The translations under genes were made by a program, and so were the position numbers. The notes under the pieces were generated by a model that was given only the letters and a program-made list of their open reading frames with translations, made no database searches and was not told the DNA's origin. From NCBI RefSeq assembly GCF_003326795.1, contig NZ_JPWI01000001.1, positions 868,001 to 932,000 on the forward strand: a stretch of DNA of 64,000 nucleotides, read 5' to 3'. How positions within the stretch are numbered: the stretch's first letter is position 1; each line of letters starts with the position of its first letter. The DNA comes from Thalassospira profundimaris (lineage in GTDB: Bacteria; Pseudomonadota; Alphaproteobacteria; Rhodospirillales; Thalassospiraceae). Below are positions 35,089 to 43,855 of the stretch, piece after piece.

Positions 35089-37026
35089 ATGAAGCCACCA
35101 GTTCCCTCCGAAAACCCGACCGGGGATGAGACCCCGAAACGGGAAATCGGTTTGTCCCTTGATGGCGACAAAATCCAGGGCGGGGCGGCGCGCGGCGTTG
35201 ATGCAATCAAATATGCGCTTAAAACCATGCCGGGTGCCCCGGGCGTATACCGGATGCTTGATGACAAGGATCGCGTCCTTTATGTCGGCAAGGCCAAGAA
35301 CCTCAAGAAACGGGTGGTGGCCTATACCCGGATCATGCAATTGCCTATCCGGATTGCGCGCATGGTCGCCCAGACGGTCCGGATGGAAATCATCACCACC
35401 CATACCGAGGCCGAAGCCCTTCTTCTTGAATCCAACCTGATCAAAAAGCTCAAGCCGCGCTACAACATCCTTTTGCGCGATGACAAAAGCTTTCCCTATA
35501 TCCTGATCACCGAGGATCACGATTATCCGCGTATCGTTAAACATCGTGGCGCACGTGCCAAGGATGGCAGCTGTTTTGGTCCCTTTGCGTCGGCTTGGGC
35601 GGTAAACAATACGATCAACCATCTGCAGCGCGCGTTTCTTTTGCGGTCCTGTACGGACGCGGTTTTTTCAAACCGCTCGCGCCCCTGTTTGCTGTATCAA
35701 ATCAAACGCTGTGCGGCCCCGTGCGTTGATCGTATCTCGAAGCCGGAATATGACGGTCTTGTTGATATCTGCCGCGATTTTCTGACCGGTCGCAGTCAGA
35801 AAATTCTCAAGCAGCTTGAAGCCGACATGATGGCGGCCTCCGAACGTATGGAGTTCGAGCAGGCAGCGATGTATCGTGACCGTATCCGCGCGCTTAGCCA
35901 GATCCGGTCCCATCAGGACATCAATCTCGAAGGGGTTGAAGAGGCAGATGTCATCGCCTTGCATCAGGAAGGCGGGCAAAGCTGTGTGCAGGTCTTCTTC
36001 TTCCGCTCGGGATCGAACTATGGCAACCGGTCCTATTTTCCGCGTCATGAACAGTCCGCCGAAATCCCGGAAATCCTGTCGGCCTTTGTCGGGCAGTTCT
36101 ATGCCGACAAACCGGCCCCGAAACAGATTTTCCTGTCCCACGAAATCGAAGGGCAGGAACTGGTCGAAAATGCACTGGGCATTAATAACAACCGCAAGAT
36201 CGAGCTTCTTGTGCCCAAGCGGGGCGGCAAGCGCAAACTGGTCGAACACGCCATGACCAATGCCAAGGACGCCTTGGGTCGTCGCATGGCCGAAAGTGCA
36301 ACCCAGCGCAAGCTGCTTGAAGATCTTGCTGACAAGCTTGATCTTGAAAGCACGCCCGAGCGGGTCGAGGTTTACGATAACTCCCACACCCAGGGCACCA
36401 ATATGGTCGGGGGCATGATTGTCGCCGGACCCGAAGGGTTTATGAAAAACGCCTATCGCAAATTCAACATCAAGGGCGATATTGCGCCCGGTGATGACTT
36501 TGCCATGATGCGCGAAGTCTTAACCCGTCGTTTTGCCCGCGCCCAAAAAGAAGACCCGGACCGCGAAAACGGCACTTGGCCGGACCTGTGTTTGATTGAT
36601 GGTGGTCTGGGCCAGCTTGGTGTGGCGCGTGAAGTGCTCGAAGACCTCGGGATCGAGGACGTCATGTTGGTCGGTGTCGCCAAGGGCGTTGATCGCAATG
36701 CCGGCAAGGAAGTTCTTCATATTCCGGGCAAGGCCCCCGTACGTCTCGATATGAAAGACCCGGTGCTTTATTTCATTCAGCGCCTGCGCGACGAGGCGCA
36801 TCGCTGGGCGATTGGCACCCATCGCGCCAAGCGCGCCAAGCAGATTGGCAAAAGCGTTCTGGATTCGGTGCCGGGCGTCGGGGGGGCGCGCAAGAAGGCA
36901 CTGTTGCATCATTTCGGATCAGCGCGCGGTGTTGCCGATGCCGGGCTTTCGGATCTGGAAGCGGTCGAAGGCATCAGTGCGGCTTTGGCGCGAAAGATTT
37001 ACGATCATTTCCACGAAAATAAATAA
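35089..37026 (+). CDS. uvrC: Excinuclease ABC subunit C
   Basis: 645 residues. GIY-YIG nuclease domain (about 45-130; PGVYRML with VLYVGKAKNLKKR), UvrB-interaction UVR motif (about 245-275; MEFEQAAMYRDRI), RNase-H-like 5' incision domain (about 420-575; EVYDNSHTQGTNMVGGMIVA) and C-terminal tandem HhH (about 590-645; LDSVPGVGGARKKALL). Makes both incisions in nucleotide excision repair. ATG 35089 has GGAG 7 nt upstream; an in-frame TTG at 35074 is less likely. Confidence 0.96.
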   Translation: MKPPVPSENPTGDETPKREIGLSLDGDKIQGGAARGVDAIKYALKTMPGAPGVYRMLDDKDRVLYVGKAKNLKKRVVAYTRIMQLPIRIARMVAQTVRMEIITTHTEAEALLLESNLIKKLKPRYNILLRDDKSFPYILITEDHDYPRIVKHRGARAKDGSCFGPFASAWAVNNTINHLQRAFLLRSCTDAVFSNRSRPCLLYQIKRCAAPCVDRISKPEYDGLVDICRDFLTGRSQKILKQLEADMMAASERMEFEQAAMYRDRIRALSQIRSHQDINLEGVEEADVIALHQEGGQSCVQVFFFRSGSNYGNRSYFPRHEQSAEIPEILSAFVGQFYADKPAPKQIFLSHEIEGQELVENALGINNNRKIELLVPKRGGKRKLVEHAMTNAKDALGRRMAESATQRKLLEDLADKLDLESTPERVEVYDNSHTQGTNMVGGMIVAGPEGFMKNAYRKFNIKGDIAPGDDFAMMREVLTRRFARAQKEDPDRENGTWPDLCLIDGGLGQLGVAREVLEDLGIEDVMLVGVAKGVDRNAGKEVLHIPGKAPVRLDMKDPVLYFIQRLRDEAHRWAIGTHRAKRAKQIGKSVLDSVPGVGGARKKALLHHFGSARGVADAGLSDLEAVEGISAALARKIYDHFHENK

Positions 37027-37029
37027 AAC

Positions 37030-37108
37030 CTGCTGCGGAGATGTTGCTTTTTGGCAGCAGCCGGGTAATACCGCGTGCATATTGCCACATCGACAGCACG
37101 CTTCGTGC
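37030..37108 (+). promoter_or_regulatory. Leader with competing hairpins before the nucleobase permease
   Basis: CTGCTGC (37030-37036) pairs with GCAGCAG (37054-37060). Further on, GCACGC (37096-37101) can pair either with GCGTGC (37073-37078) or, as GCACG, with CGTGC (37104-37108). The last two are mutually exclusive, which could act as a switch ahead of the permease ribosome site. It does not match a riboswitch class I know. Confidence 0.3.
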
Positions 37109-37136
37109 GATTAACGATCTCAGATTAAGGAAACAG

Positions 37137-38432
37137 ATGCGATACTTTCCTTCCTGGTCTTTGACCCGGTCTTCTACAGTCATGCCTGATGAACGCCTGC
37201 CGTGGGGGGTGATGTTCCCGATGGGCTTGCAGCACCTTGTTGCCATGTCGGGTGCGACAATTCTCGGTCCGCTTCTGATGGGGTTTGATCCAAATCTGGC
37301 TATCCTGTTTTCCGGTATCGGAACCCTGATTTTCTTTATCTGCACTGCGGGTCGTGTGCCGAGTTATCTGGGTTCGTCCTTTGCTTTTATCGCAGTGGTA
37401 ATTGCTGCGACCGGCTATGCCGGAACCGGGCCCAACCCTGATATTGGCGGGGCTTTGGGCGGGATCATTGCAGCCGGTGCGCTTTATGTTGTCATCGGCC
37501 TGATCGTCATGGCAACCGGAACAGGCTGGGTTGAAAGACTGATGCCACCTGCGGTCACAGGGGCAGTCGGGGCGGCCATCGGCCTTAACCTTGCACCGGT
37601 CGGGATTAAAGGCATCACGGGCGACAATATGCATATGCTGGTCGCACTTCTGACCCTGTTGTCCGTGGCGCTTGTTTCGGTCTATGCACCGATTGCCTTG
37701 CGCCGAATTTCGATTCTGGTCGGTATTTTGGCCGGATACGGGCTTGTTCTGGTTCTGGGGAATGGCCTCGGACTGATGCCAGCAGTCGATTTCAGCGAAC
37801 TGTCACAGGCCTCGTGGTTTGGCATGCCAGATTTTGTCGCGCCGCGTTTTGAAAGTTCGGCCATGGTCATGATTGCGCCGGTGGCCTTCATTCTGGTTGC
37901 GGAAAACCTTGGTCATATCAAGGCAATCGGGGGCATGACCAAACAGAACATGGATCGTTATATCGGTCGCGGTTTTGTTGGTGATGGTCTGGCGACCATG
38001 CTGGCCGGGTCGGGCGGTGGAACAGGTGTGACCACCTATGTTGAAAATATGGGGGTTATGGCTGTCACGCGTGTTTTCTCGACCCTGATTTTTGTCATTG
38101 CCGCGGCAATCGCCATTCTGCTTGGTTTCTCACCCAAATTCGGGGCCCTTTTGCACACTATTCCGGGACCGGTCCTGGGGGGGCTCGGTGTTGCGGTCTT
38201 CGGATTGATTGCTGCGGCAATGGTGCGTCTCTGGGTCGATAACCAGGTTGATTTTTCTGATCCGCGCAATCTCTTTACGGTTGGCATTACCCTGATTTTC
38301 GGTGGTGGCGACTTTACGGTGACCTTTGGCGGGTTTGCCATTGGCGGGATTGGAACGGCAACATTGGCGGCGATCATTCTGTATCAGGTCCTGAGCATCG
38401 GACGTGAAAACAAAGATGCGATCACCGACTAG
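37137..38432 (+). CDS. NCS2-family nucleobase permease (uracil/xanthine type)
   Basis: 431 residues with about 14 membrane segments, typical of UraA/XanQ transporters (LPWGVMFPMGLQHLVAMSG near residue 20; GGTGVTTYVENMGVMAVTRV at about 300, where the conserved T-E-N substrate region occurs; the E in VAENLGHIKA at about 255). Probably a proton symporter for uracil; xanthine is possible. ATG 37137 with AAGGA upstream fits the family N-terminus; the frame continues to 37041 without support. It sits between uvrC and pgsA, which are usually adjacent in alphaproteobacteria, so it looks inserted there. Confidence 0.9.
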   Translation: MRYFPSWSLTRSSTVMPDERLPWGVMFPMGLQHLVAMSGATILGPLLMGFDPNLAILFSGIGTLIFFICTAGRVPSYLGSSFAFIAVVIAATGYAGTGPNPDIGGALGGIIAAGALYVVIGLIVMATGTGWVERLMPPAVTGAVGAAIGLNLAPVGIKGITGDNMHMLVALLTLLSVALVSVYAPIALRRISILVGILAGYGLVLVLGNGLGLMPAVDFSELSQASWFGMPDFVAPRFESSAMVMIAPVAFILVAENLGHIKAIGGMTKQNMDRYIGRGFVGDGLATMLAGSGGGTGVTTYVENMGVMAVTRVFSTLIFVIAAAIAILLGFSPKFGALLHTIPGPVLGGLGVAVFGLIAAAMVRLWVDNQVDFSDPRNLFTVGITLIFGGGDFTVTFGGFAIGGIGTATLAAIILYQVLSIGRENKDAITD

Positions 38433-38442
38433 GTGATCGACC

Positions 38443-38484
38443 AGGGGCCGTGTCTCAGTTTTATTGCAATTGAACACGGCCCTT
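38443..38484 (+). terminator. Probable terminator after the permease
   Basis: GGGCCGTGT (38445-38453) pairs perfectly with ACACGGCCC (38474-38482), extended by a wobble and an A-T, around a 20-nt loop. The tail (TTGTCGTT) is only weakly T-rich. Confidence 0.55.
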
Positions 38485-38584
38485 GTCGTTCCGGACCCAA
38501 GGCTTTAATAATTGCGCGGCTTTGGGGTTGAAACAGACCCCTTAGTGGAAATTGTCGACCATATACCCGCAAACAGGCCCGTCC

Positions 38585-39136
38585 ATGAAAACCCAGATTC
38601 CCAATCTGCTGACTTTGTCGCGCATCATTGTGATCCCGGCATTGGTGGCATCTTTTTACATCGACGGCCCGGTCGGGAACTGGATCGGCTTTGTGCTGTT
38701 TGCCTTTGCCGGTGTGACGGACTTCTTTGACGGTTATCTTGCGCGCAGCATGAATGTGGTTTCGCCTCTCGGTCGTTTTCTTGATCCGATTGCCGACAAG
38801 CTTCTGGTTGCCGCAGCCCTGATGATGATGGTGTCGTTTGAACGGATTGCCGGTCTGGCTGTTTTACCAGCTGTTGTGATCATGTGCCGCGAGATCATGG
38901 TCTCGGGTTTGCGCGAACATCTGGCCGAACTCAAGGTGCCGCTTCCGGTCACGGTGCTTGCGAAATGGAAAACAACCGCCCAGATTCTGGCGATCGGTTT
39001 CCTTCTGGTCGGGGATGCATCGCCTGACATGATCCCGTCGATCATGATTGGTGATGTGCTGCTGTGGATCGCCGGGATTGTGACGGTTCAGACCGGCTAT
39101 ATCTATCTGCGTACCGGGCTCAAGCATCTCGATTAA
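38585..39136 (+). CDS. pgsA: CDP-diacylglycerol-glycerol-3-phosphate 3-phosphatidyltransferase
   Basis: 183 residues, an integral membrane enzyme making phosphatidylglycerophosphate. The CDP-alcohol phosphotransferase motif D-x2-D-G-x2-A-R-x8-G-x3-D-x3-D is complete (DFFDGYLARSMNVVSPLGRF then LDPIADK, about residues 45-70). The N-terminus MKTQIPNLLTLSRI is characteristic. ATG 38585; the frame opens further upstream but without a start signal. It is followed 19 bp later by moaE. Confidence 0.94.
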   Translation: MKTQIPNLLTLSRIIVIPALVASFYIDGPVGNWIGFVLFAFAGVTDFFDGYLARSMNVVSPLGRFLDPIADKLLVAAALMMMVSFERIAGLAVLPAVVIMCREIMVSGLREHLAELKVPLPVTVLAKWKTTAQILAIGFLLVGDASPDMIPSIMIGDVLLWIAGIVTVQTGYIYLRTGLKHLD

Positions 39137-39154
39137 TCTTCGCAAATCAGGGCC

Positions 39155-39616
39155 ATGGCCATGTCACGCGTGTCTGTTCAACAACATGATTTCGATCCGG
39201 GCGCCGAACTTTCTGCGCTGACGGATGGCCGGGCCGATATCGGGGCTGCTGTCAGCTTTGTTGGTCTGGTGCGCGATATTCATGGCGGGGATCAGGTATC
39301 AAGCCTGACGCTGGATCACTATCCGGGCATGACCGAGCGCGAACTTGAAAAGATCGCCGACGAGGCCGCCCGTCGCTGGCCGCTTGATGGTATTCGCATT
39401 GTCCACCGGTTCGGCAAAATGATGCCCGGTGAACGCATTGTGCTGGTGATTGTTTTATCGGCGCATCGTCGGGCGGCGTTTGAAGCCTGTGACTTCATCA
39501 TGGATTTTCTGAAAACCCGTGCGCCGTTCTGGAAGCGTGAAGAAACGCCAGACGGCGGTGATAAATGGGTTGAGGCCAAGGCATCTGACGATGCCGATGC
39601 GGATCGGTGGAACTGA
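39155..39616 (+). CDS. moaE: Molybdopterin synthase catalytic subunit
   Basis: 153 residues. The MoaE fold is clear: AAVSFVGLVRDIHGGD (about 31-46), the catalytic-site helix and HRFGKMMPGERIVLVIVLSA, HRRAAFEACDFIMDFLKTRA, and FWKREE (the conserved Lys near the C-terminus). Inserts the dithiolene sulfurs into molybdopterin precursor, using MoaD-thiocarboxylate. MoaD is normally encoded just upstream, between pgsA and moaE; here only 18 bp separate those genes, so moaD must lie elsewhere. ATG 39155, with another ATG at 39161. Confidence 0.94.
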   Translation: MAMSRVSVQQHDFDPGAELSALTDGRADIGAAVSFVGLVRDIHGGDQVSSLTLDHYPGMTERELEKIADEAARRWPLDGIRIVHRFGKMMPGERIVLVIVLSAHRRAAFEACDFIMDFLKTRAPFWKREETPDGGDKWVEAKASDDADADRWN

Positions 39617-39643
39617 TCCTTCGTGCCTGTTTGCGCGGAATGC

Positions 39644-39931
39644 CTAGACAAATTTCAACAGCAGTGACACCAATGACGAGAGTGCCGTTTGAAGCGTTGC
39701 GGCATCATTGACCTTCTGGCGAAGCTCCTGCATGTCTGCGACATCCTGATCACTGACCACAATTGCACCCTGCAGCTGCTTGGCTTGCAGCGTAACGATC
39801 AGTTCGGCGGCCTGATCAAGCTTTGGCTTGGTCGCGACCTTCTGATCGATGCTTGCTGATTGATAGGTGATCAGTGCCTGCTGACAGGCCTGCTCGGCCG
39901 TGGTGATCAGTGTGCTGATATTATCTGTCAT
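39644..39931 (-). CDS. Small helical protein of unknown function (95 aa)
   Basis: No family recognised. Almost wholly alpha-helical by composition (Ala, Gln, Leu, Asp), with possible coiled-coil content (IDQKVATKPKLDQAAELIV; MQELRQKVNDAATLQTAL). No signal peptide. ATG 39931 has GGGGGA about 6 nt upstream; an in-frame GTG at 39952 overlaps the previous gene's stop. It follows the lipoprotein gene by 17 bp on the same strand and is probably co-transcribed with it. It converges with moaE. Confidence 0.7.
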   Translation of the reverse strand: MTDNISTLITTAEQACQQALITYQSASIDQKVATKPKLDQAAELIVTLQAKQLQGAIVVSDQDVADMQELRQKVNDAATLQTALSSLVSLLLKFV

Positions 39932-39948
39932 TTGATGTTCCCCCGGTT

Positions 39949-40791
39949 TCACTGCGTTGCGGTTTCGACAAGACCCGTGCCCTCGGCGATCAGTTCTTGC
40001 GGGCTTAACTTGTGAATATGATCGGCAAGGGTGATGCCCTGTTCGACGGCACCAAGAAGGGCTGCGACGTCAAGCTTTGCGTAATTGTCGATCTGGACTT
40101 GCAAGCTGTTGCCAAGTTTGGTGGCGGTCAGAAACTCGCGCAGGGTTTCTGTTTGCATGATTTTCTCGGCTGCGATCAGGTCGCGCCATTTCTGCCACCA
40201 AATCTGGTAATACAGGTTTTGTGCCTCGGGCTCGTTCACGTCGTCCTTGCGGATTGTATTAAGTTCGGCAATCAGGGTACTGCGTCGTGACAGGAATTTC
40301 GGCGGATTACGGGCGAAATCGCCGGTGATGGTTGCCAGTTGCGCGCGCAGCTTTTCCAGTATGGGACCTGATTGGGTAACGGCCGATGCACCAAGCGCTG
40401 AACCGGCCTCGATATTATCGAAAATGGCGACGAATTGCTGATACTGGGATCGCAGTTGGCGAAGCGTTGCGTTCCATTCATCCTGAATATTCGGGGAGAT
40501 TTTCACTGCATCAGGGTCAAGCAGCGTATCGATATTGGCTGGCGTGACTTGCCCGGTGAAGGCCGCCATATTGCTCACGAATTCGTTGCGCTGTGCGTTT
40601 TCGGATTTCGGGAAGGCTGCAAACTGCGTGCTATAGGCCGCATCATATTCATCAAAGGCGGCTTCGGTCGCAGTTCCAAATTGAGTGACCGAAAGTTTCA
40701 GTGTTTCGGCCTTTTGGCTGCAGGCGGCAAGCAGGCCGATCACGGTGATAAGGGCACCGTTCCGAATGACGCGTTTGAATGTGCAAAACAT
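39949..40791 (-). CDS. Predicted lipoprotein of unknown function (280 aa)
   Basis: ATG 40791 with GGGGAC upstream gives a lipoprotein signal peptide ending in the lipobox LLAAC (Cys about residue 24), so the mature protein is lipid-anchored in the periplasm. The residue after Cys is Ser, which usually directs sorting to the outer membrane. The remainder is mainly helical and soluble, with no motif I recognise (ILEKLRAQLATITGDFA; WQKWRDLIAAEKIMQTETL). The following 95-residue gene is probably a partner. The longer open frame to 40881 adds a segment without support. Confidence 0.75.
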   Translation of the reverse strand: MFCTFKRVIRNGALITVIGLLAACSQKAETLKLSVTQFGTATEAAFDEYDAAYSTQFAAFPKSENAQRNEFVSNMAAFTGQVTPANIDTLLDPDAVKISPNIQDEWNATLRQLRSQYQQFVAIFDNIEAGSALGASAVTQSGPILEKLRAQLATITGDFARNPPKFLSRRSTLIAELNTIRKDDVNEPEAQNLYYQIWWQKWRDLIAAEKIMQTETLREFLTATKLGNSLQVQIDNYAKLDVAALLGAVEQGITLADHIHKLSPQELIAEGTGLVETATQ

Positions 40792-40912
40792 CTTCTGTCC
40801 CCATCGATGAAGCGTGATCATCATCAGACGGGGATGGGCGGCGATTGTGATGGCAAAAGAAAACGCCGAAACCTGCGTCACGGCGTTGATTGGCGTGGCT
40901 ACCGGGCAAGCA

Positions 40913-41560
40913 TCACTTGCTCAGCATGAACAGGGCCTGATTGCCAAAGAAATTGGCAAAGCCCGAATGGCTGTCCATTGAAACGCGAGACCCGCTTTCA
41001 TTGAGAACCATCGATCTTTCGATCTTCAGATTCATTTCCGCACACAGGGCGACAAAGTCGCGCACGGTGCAAAAATGGATGTTGGGTGTTTCATACCACA
41101 TGATCGGAAGGTTCGGGTTCTGCGGCATTCTTCCACGGAACATCAGATCAAACCGTGCCCGCCAGTGGCCGAAATTCGGGAAAGACACAATTGCCTTGTT
41201 GCCGATGCGCAGAAGTTCGGACAGGACTTCTTTGGGGCGGTGGGTCGCCTGCAATGTCTGGCTGAGGATAGCATAGTCAAATGCCCCGTCCGGATAATCG
41301 CCAAGATCACGGTCGGCATCGCCCTGCATCACGGGAAGTCCCTGGGCAACGCAATTGCGCACGCCCTCGTTTGAAATTTCCAACCCGCGACCATCGACAT
41401 TCTTTGTCCGGGTCAGATAGCCAAGCAGTTCACCGTCACTGCACCCGATATCAAGAACGCGGGTTCCCGGTTCAACCATGTCGGCAATCAATTGCAGGTC
41501 AACGCGAATGCGATCGTTATGCGTTGTGGCAGCGTTGGCGTTTGATACGGTGTGGTTCAT
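40913..41560 (-). CDS. metW: MetW, methionine biosynthesis methyltransferase-like protein
   Basis: 215 residues. SAM-dependent methyltransferase fold: motif I VLDIGCSDGELLGYL (about residues 35-49) and the MetW-specific segments AILSQTLQATHRPKEVL and SFPNFGHWRARFDL. MetW works with MetX in acylated homoserine formation. Its start is 2 bp from the metX stop, so the pair is translationally coupled. Confidence 0.95.
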   Translation of the reverse strand: MNHTVSNANAATTHNDRIRVDLQLIADMVEPGTRVLDIGCSDGELLGYLTRTKNVDGRGLEISNEGVRNCVAQGLPVMQGDADRDLGDYPDGAFDYAILSQTLQATHRPKEVLSELLRIGNKAIVSFPNFGHWRARFDLMFRGRMPQNPNLPIMWYETPNIHFCTVRDFVALCAEMNLKIERSMVLNESGSRVSMDSHSGFANFFGNQALFMLSK

Positions 41561-41562
41561 GA

Positions 41563-42723
41563 TTATTTCAGCCCCCGGCTTTCGGCGGCACCTTCGATGA
41601 AGCCGGCAAGAACCATGTGGAAATCGGGTTCATCAAGCAGGAAGGCGTCATGACCCTTGTCGCTTTCAATTTCGACACAACTGACATTACAAGATGCTGC
41701 ATTCAATGCATGGGCAAGGGTTCTGCTTTCGGCGGTGGTAAAGCACCAGTCGCTTGAGAACGAGATGATACAAAAGCGCGTCTTGCAGCCGGTAAAAGCA
41801 TCAGCCAATCGTCCGTCATGTTCGATTGACAGGTCGAAATAGTCCATCGCACGCGTGATATAGAGATAGCTGTTGGCATCAAACCGGTCGACAAAGCTTT
41901 TGCCCTGATGGCGCAAATAGCTTTCGACCTGAAAATCATGATCAAAGCTATAGGTGATCGCACCGCGATTTTGAAGCTTGCGACCAAATTTGCGATGTAG
42001 GGCAGGTTGCGACAGATAGGTGATATGTGCCGTCATGCGCGCAACTGCCAAACCACGCGCCGGTTTCTTGCCTTCCAGCAGGTAATTGCCCCCGCACCAG
42101 TCCGGATCGGCCATGACAGCCTGACGCCCGACTTCGTGGAAGGCGATATTCTGTGCCGAATGGCGGAACGATGTGGCAATCGGCGCTGCGGCAAAAACGC
42201 GCTCCGGATAGCTTTTGCACCATTCCAGAACCTGCATGCCGCCCATCGACCCGCCAATCACCGCAAACAGCGTGTCGATGCCAAGCGCATCAATCAGCAT
42301 GGTCTGGGCACGCACCATATCGGCAATCGTAATCACCGGGAAATCAAGCCCCCAGGGTTTGCCGGTTTCCGGATTGATGTCCTTGGGGCCGGTACTGCCA
42401 AGGCAACCGCCAATGACATTGCTGCAGATGACGAAATACTTGTCTGTGTCGATGATCTTGCCGGGGCCGACAATCTCGCGCCACCAGCCTTCCTTGCCCG
42501 TGATCGGGTGAACGTCATCGGCAACATACTGGTCACCCGTCAGGGCATGGCAGACCAGAATCGCGTTCGATTTGTCGGCATTCAATGCGCCATAGGTTTG
42601 ATAGGCCAGTGTAAAGGGACCAAATTCAATGCCGCTATCAAGGCGCAGCTTGTCCGTCTCGCCCAGAACCATGTGATGGCCGGGAAGCGGCGGGCGCTTG
42701 TCTTTGTTGGCGGCGGTGCTCAT
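41563..42723 (-). CDS. metX: Homoserine O-acetyltransferase (or O-succinyltransferase) MetX
   Basis: 386 residues, alpha/beta hydrolase fold. Nucleophile elbow [12 protein letters not shown] (Ser near 160), Asp in [10 protein letters not shown] and His in KGHDAFLLD complete the triad. First step of methionine synthesis from homoserine. Whether the acyl donor is acetyl- or succinyl-CoA cannot be fixed by eye; many alphaproteobacterial MetX proteins use succinyl-CoA. ATG 42723 has AAAGGGA upstream. The leader of about 120 bp before it was examined for a SAM-II riboswitch and none was found. Confidence 0.94.
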   Translation of the reverse strand: MSTAANKDKRPPLPGHHMVLGETDKLRLDSGIEFGPFTLAYQTYGALNADKSNAILVCHALTGDQYVADDVHPITGKEGWWREIVGPGKIIDTDKYFVICSNVIGGCLGSTGPKDINPETGKPWGLDFPVITIADMVRAQTMLIDALGIDTLFAVIGGSMGGMQVLEWCKSYPERVFAAAPIATSFRHSAQNIAFHEVGRQAVMADPDWCGGNYLLEGKKPARGLAVARMTAHITYLSQPALHRKFGRKLQNRGAITYSFDHDFQVESYLRHQGKSFVDRFDANSYLYITRAMDYFDLSIEHDGRLADAFTGCKTRFCIISFSSDWCFTTAESRTLAHALNAASCNVSCVEIESDKGHDAFLLDEPDFHMVLAGFIEGAAESRGLK

Positions 42724-42908
42724 GGACGTTGGTTTCCCTTTAAATCATGATTTTTCGCATAATCGGGTTGGTGTTTTTGCATTTGTTGCCCGGTTTGCGG
42801 AAAATTCGCCTGTTCTAGCTATGAAGCGGGCCCGGTTTAGTCAATCTTTTCTTTGCATTTCTGCGGCCCTGTCCTAATACTGTGCGCCGTTTTACAAAAG
42901 AGTGAATC

Positions 42909-43802
42909 ATGGCGTGTAACGACGAAAATTTGGCAAATCTTGACCTTGACGGGTTGCGTGGCGAGATCGACGAGATCGATCAGGCCCTGCAATCCCTGAT
43001 CATTCGGCGCACCAAAGTTGTCCAGGCTGTCGGGGCCTATAAGGATCGGGTGATTGCTGCCGGTGGCAAAGTCAAAGTGCCTTATCGTCCGGCCCGTGAA
43101 GCCCGGATCATGCGTACGCTGGTTGATCGTCACGATGGTGCGTTTCCCAAAACGGCACTGATACAGATATGGCGTGAAATGATTGCTGCAGGTACGCGTC
43201 TTGAAGCGCCTTATACGGTGGCCCTGTGTCGCAATGCAGATGGGCAGGATTGCTGGGAACTTGCACGTCTGAATTTCGGTTGCCTGAACGAGATCATTGA
43301 ATATGACACCCCGCGCGAAGCATTTGGTGCGCTTGAAGACGGACGGGCAGCTGTCGGTGTGTTCCCGAAGCCCGAATTTGGCGAGCCGATGCCATGGTGG
43401 ACGCTTCTGACGGACGAAACCGCCGTCAAGGTTGTTTCGAAACTGCCCTTTGGTGGACGTCCTGTCGGGCGCGGCGAACAGACCGAGGGCTTTGTTCTGG
43501 CGGCAATCGATCTTGAAGACAGCGGTGATGACCGGACTCTGTTCGTGGTCAGCCTGTCCAAGGAAATCTCGATGGATACAGTGCGCAAAAAAATTGCGGA
43601 TGGCATCGACGGGGCGACAATCCTTGGCTTTTCTGACGATACGATTGCAGATCGGCGTTTTGTTCTTGTTGATGTGCCGGGATTCTTTTGTAATCGCGCT
43701 GATGCGTTTCAGACCACACTGGATGAACGGGGACTTGCACCCGAAAGTCTGCATGTGGTTGGCGCCTATGCGGTGCCGATATCAGAAGACGCACTGAGTT
43801 AA
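42909..43802 (+). CDS. Chorismate mutase (AroQ) with C-terminal prephenate-dehydratase-like domain
   Basis: 297 residues. The N-terminal AroQ chorismate mutase covers about residues 10-95 (LRGEIDEIDQALQSLIIRR, R and K active-site residues in KVPYRPAREA, then IWREMIAAG). The remainder (about 100-297) resembles a periplasmic-binding-like prephenate dehydratase and an ACT-like tail (FVVSLSKEI; GFFCNRADAFQ), but the T-R-F/Y catalytic motif of dehydratases is not evident, so that activity is doubtful. ATG 42909. First gene of the chorismate mutase-hisC-tyrA operon, divergent from metX. Confidence 0.85.
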   Translation: MACNDENLANLDLDGLRGEIDEIDQALQSLIIRRTKVVQAVGAYKDRVIAAGGKVKVPYRPAREARIMRTLVDRHDGAFPKTALIQIWREMIAAGTRLEAPYTVALCRNADGQDCWELARLNFGCLNEIIEYDTPREAFGALEDGRAAVGVFPKPEFGEPMPWWTLLTDETAVKVVSKLPFGGRPVGRGEQTEGFVLAAIDLEDSGDDRTLFVVSLSKEISMDTVRKKIADGIDGATILGFSDDTIADRRFVLVDVPGFFCNRADAFQTTLDERGLAPESLHVVGAYAVPISEDALS

Positions 43803-43855
43803 CAATTTTTGGCAGGCCGATCATGGCTGCTGCTTCCTCTGGGAGAATAAACGTT

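Noticed and set aside
42724..42830. SAM-II riboswitch in the metX leader
   Set aside because: Expected before metX in alphaproteobacteria. I looked for the characteristic hairpin and pseudoknot (UGAUUUG, GCUAAA) on the minus strand and found only short CGGG/CCCG and TTTAAAGGG elements.
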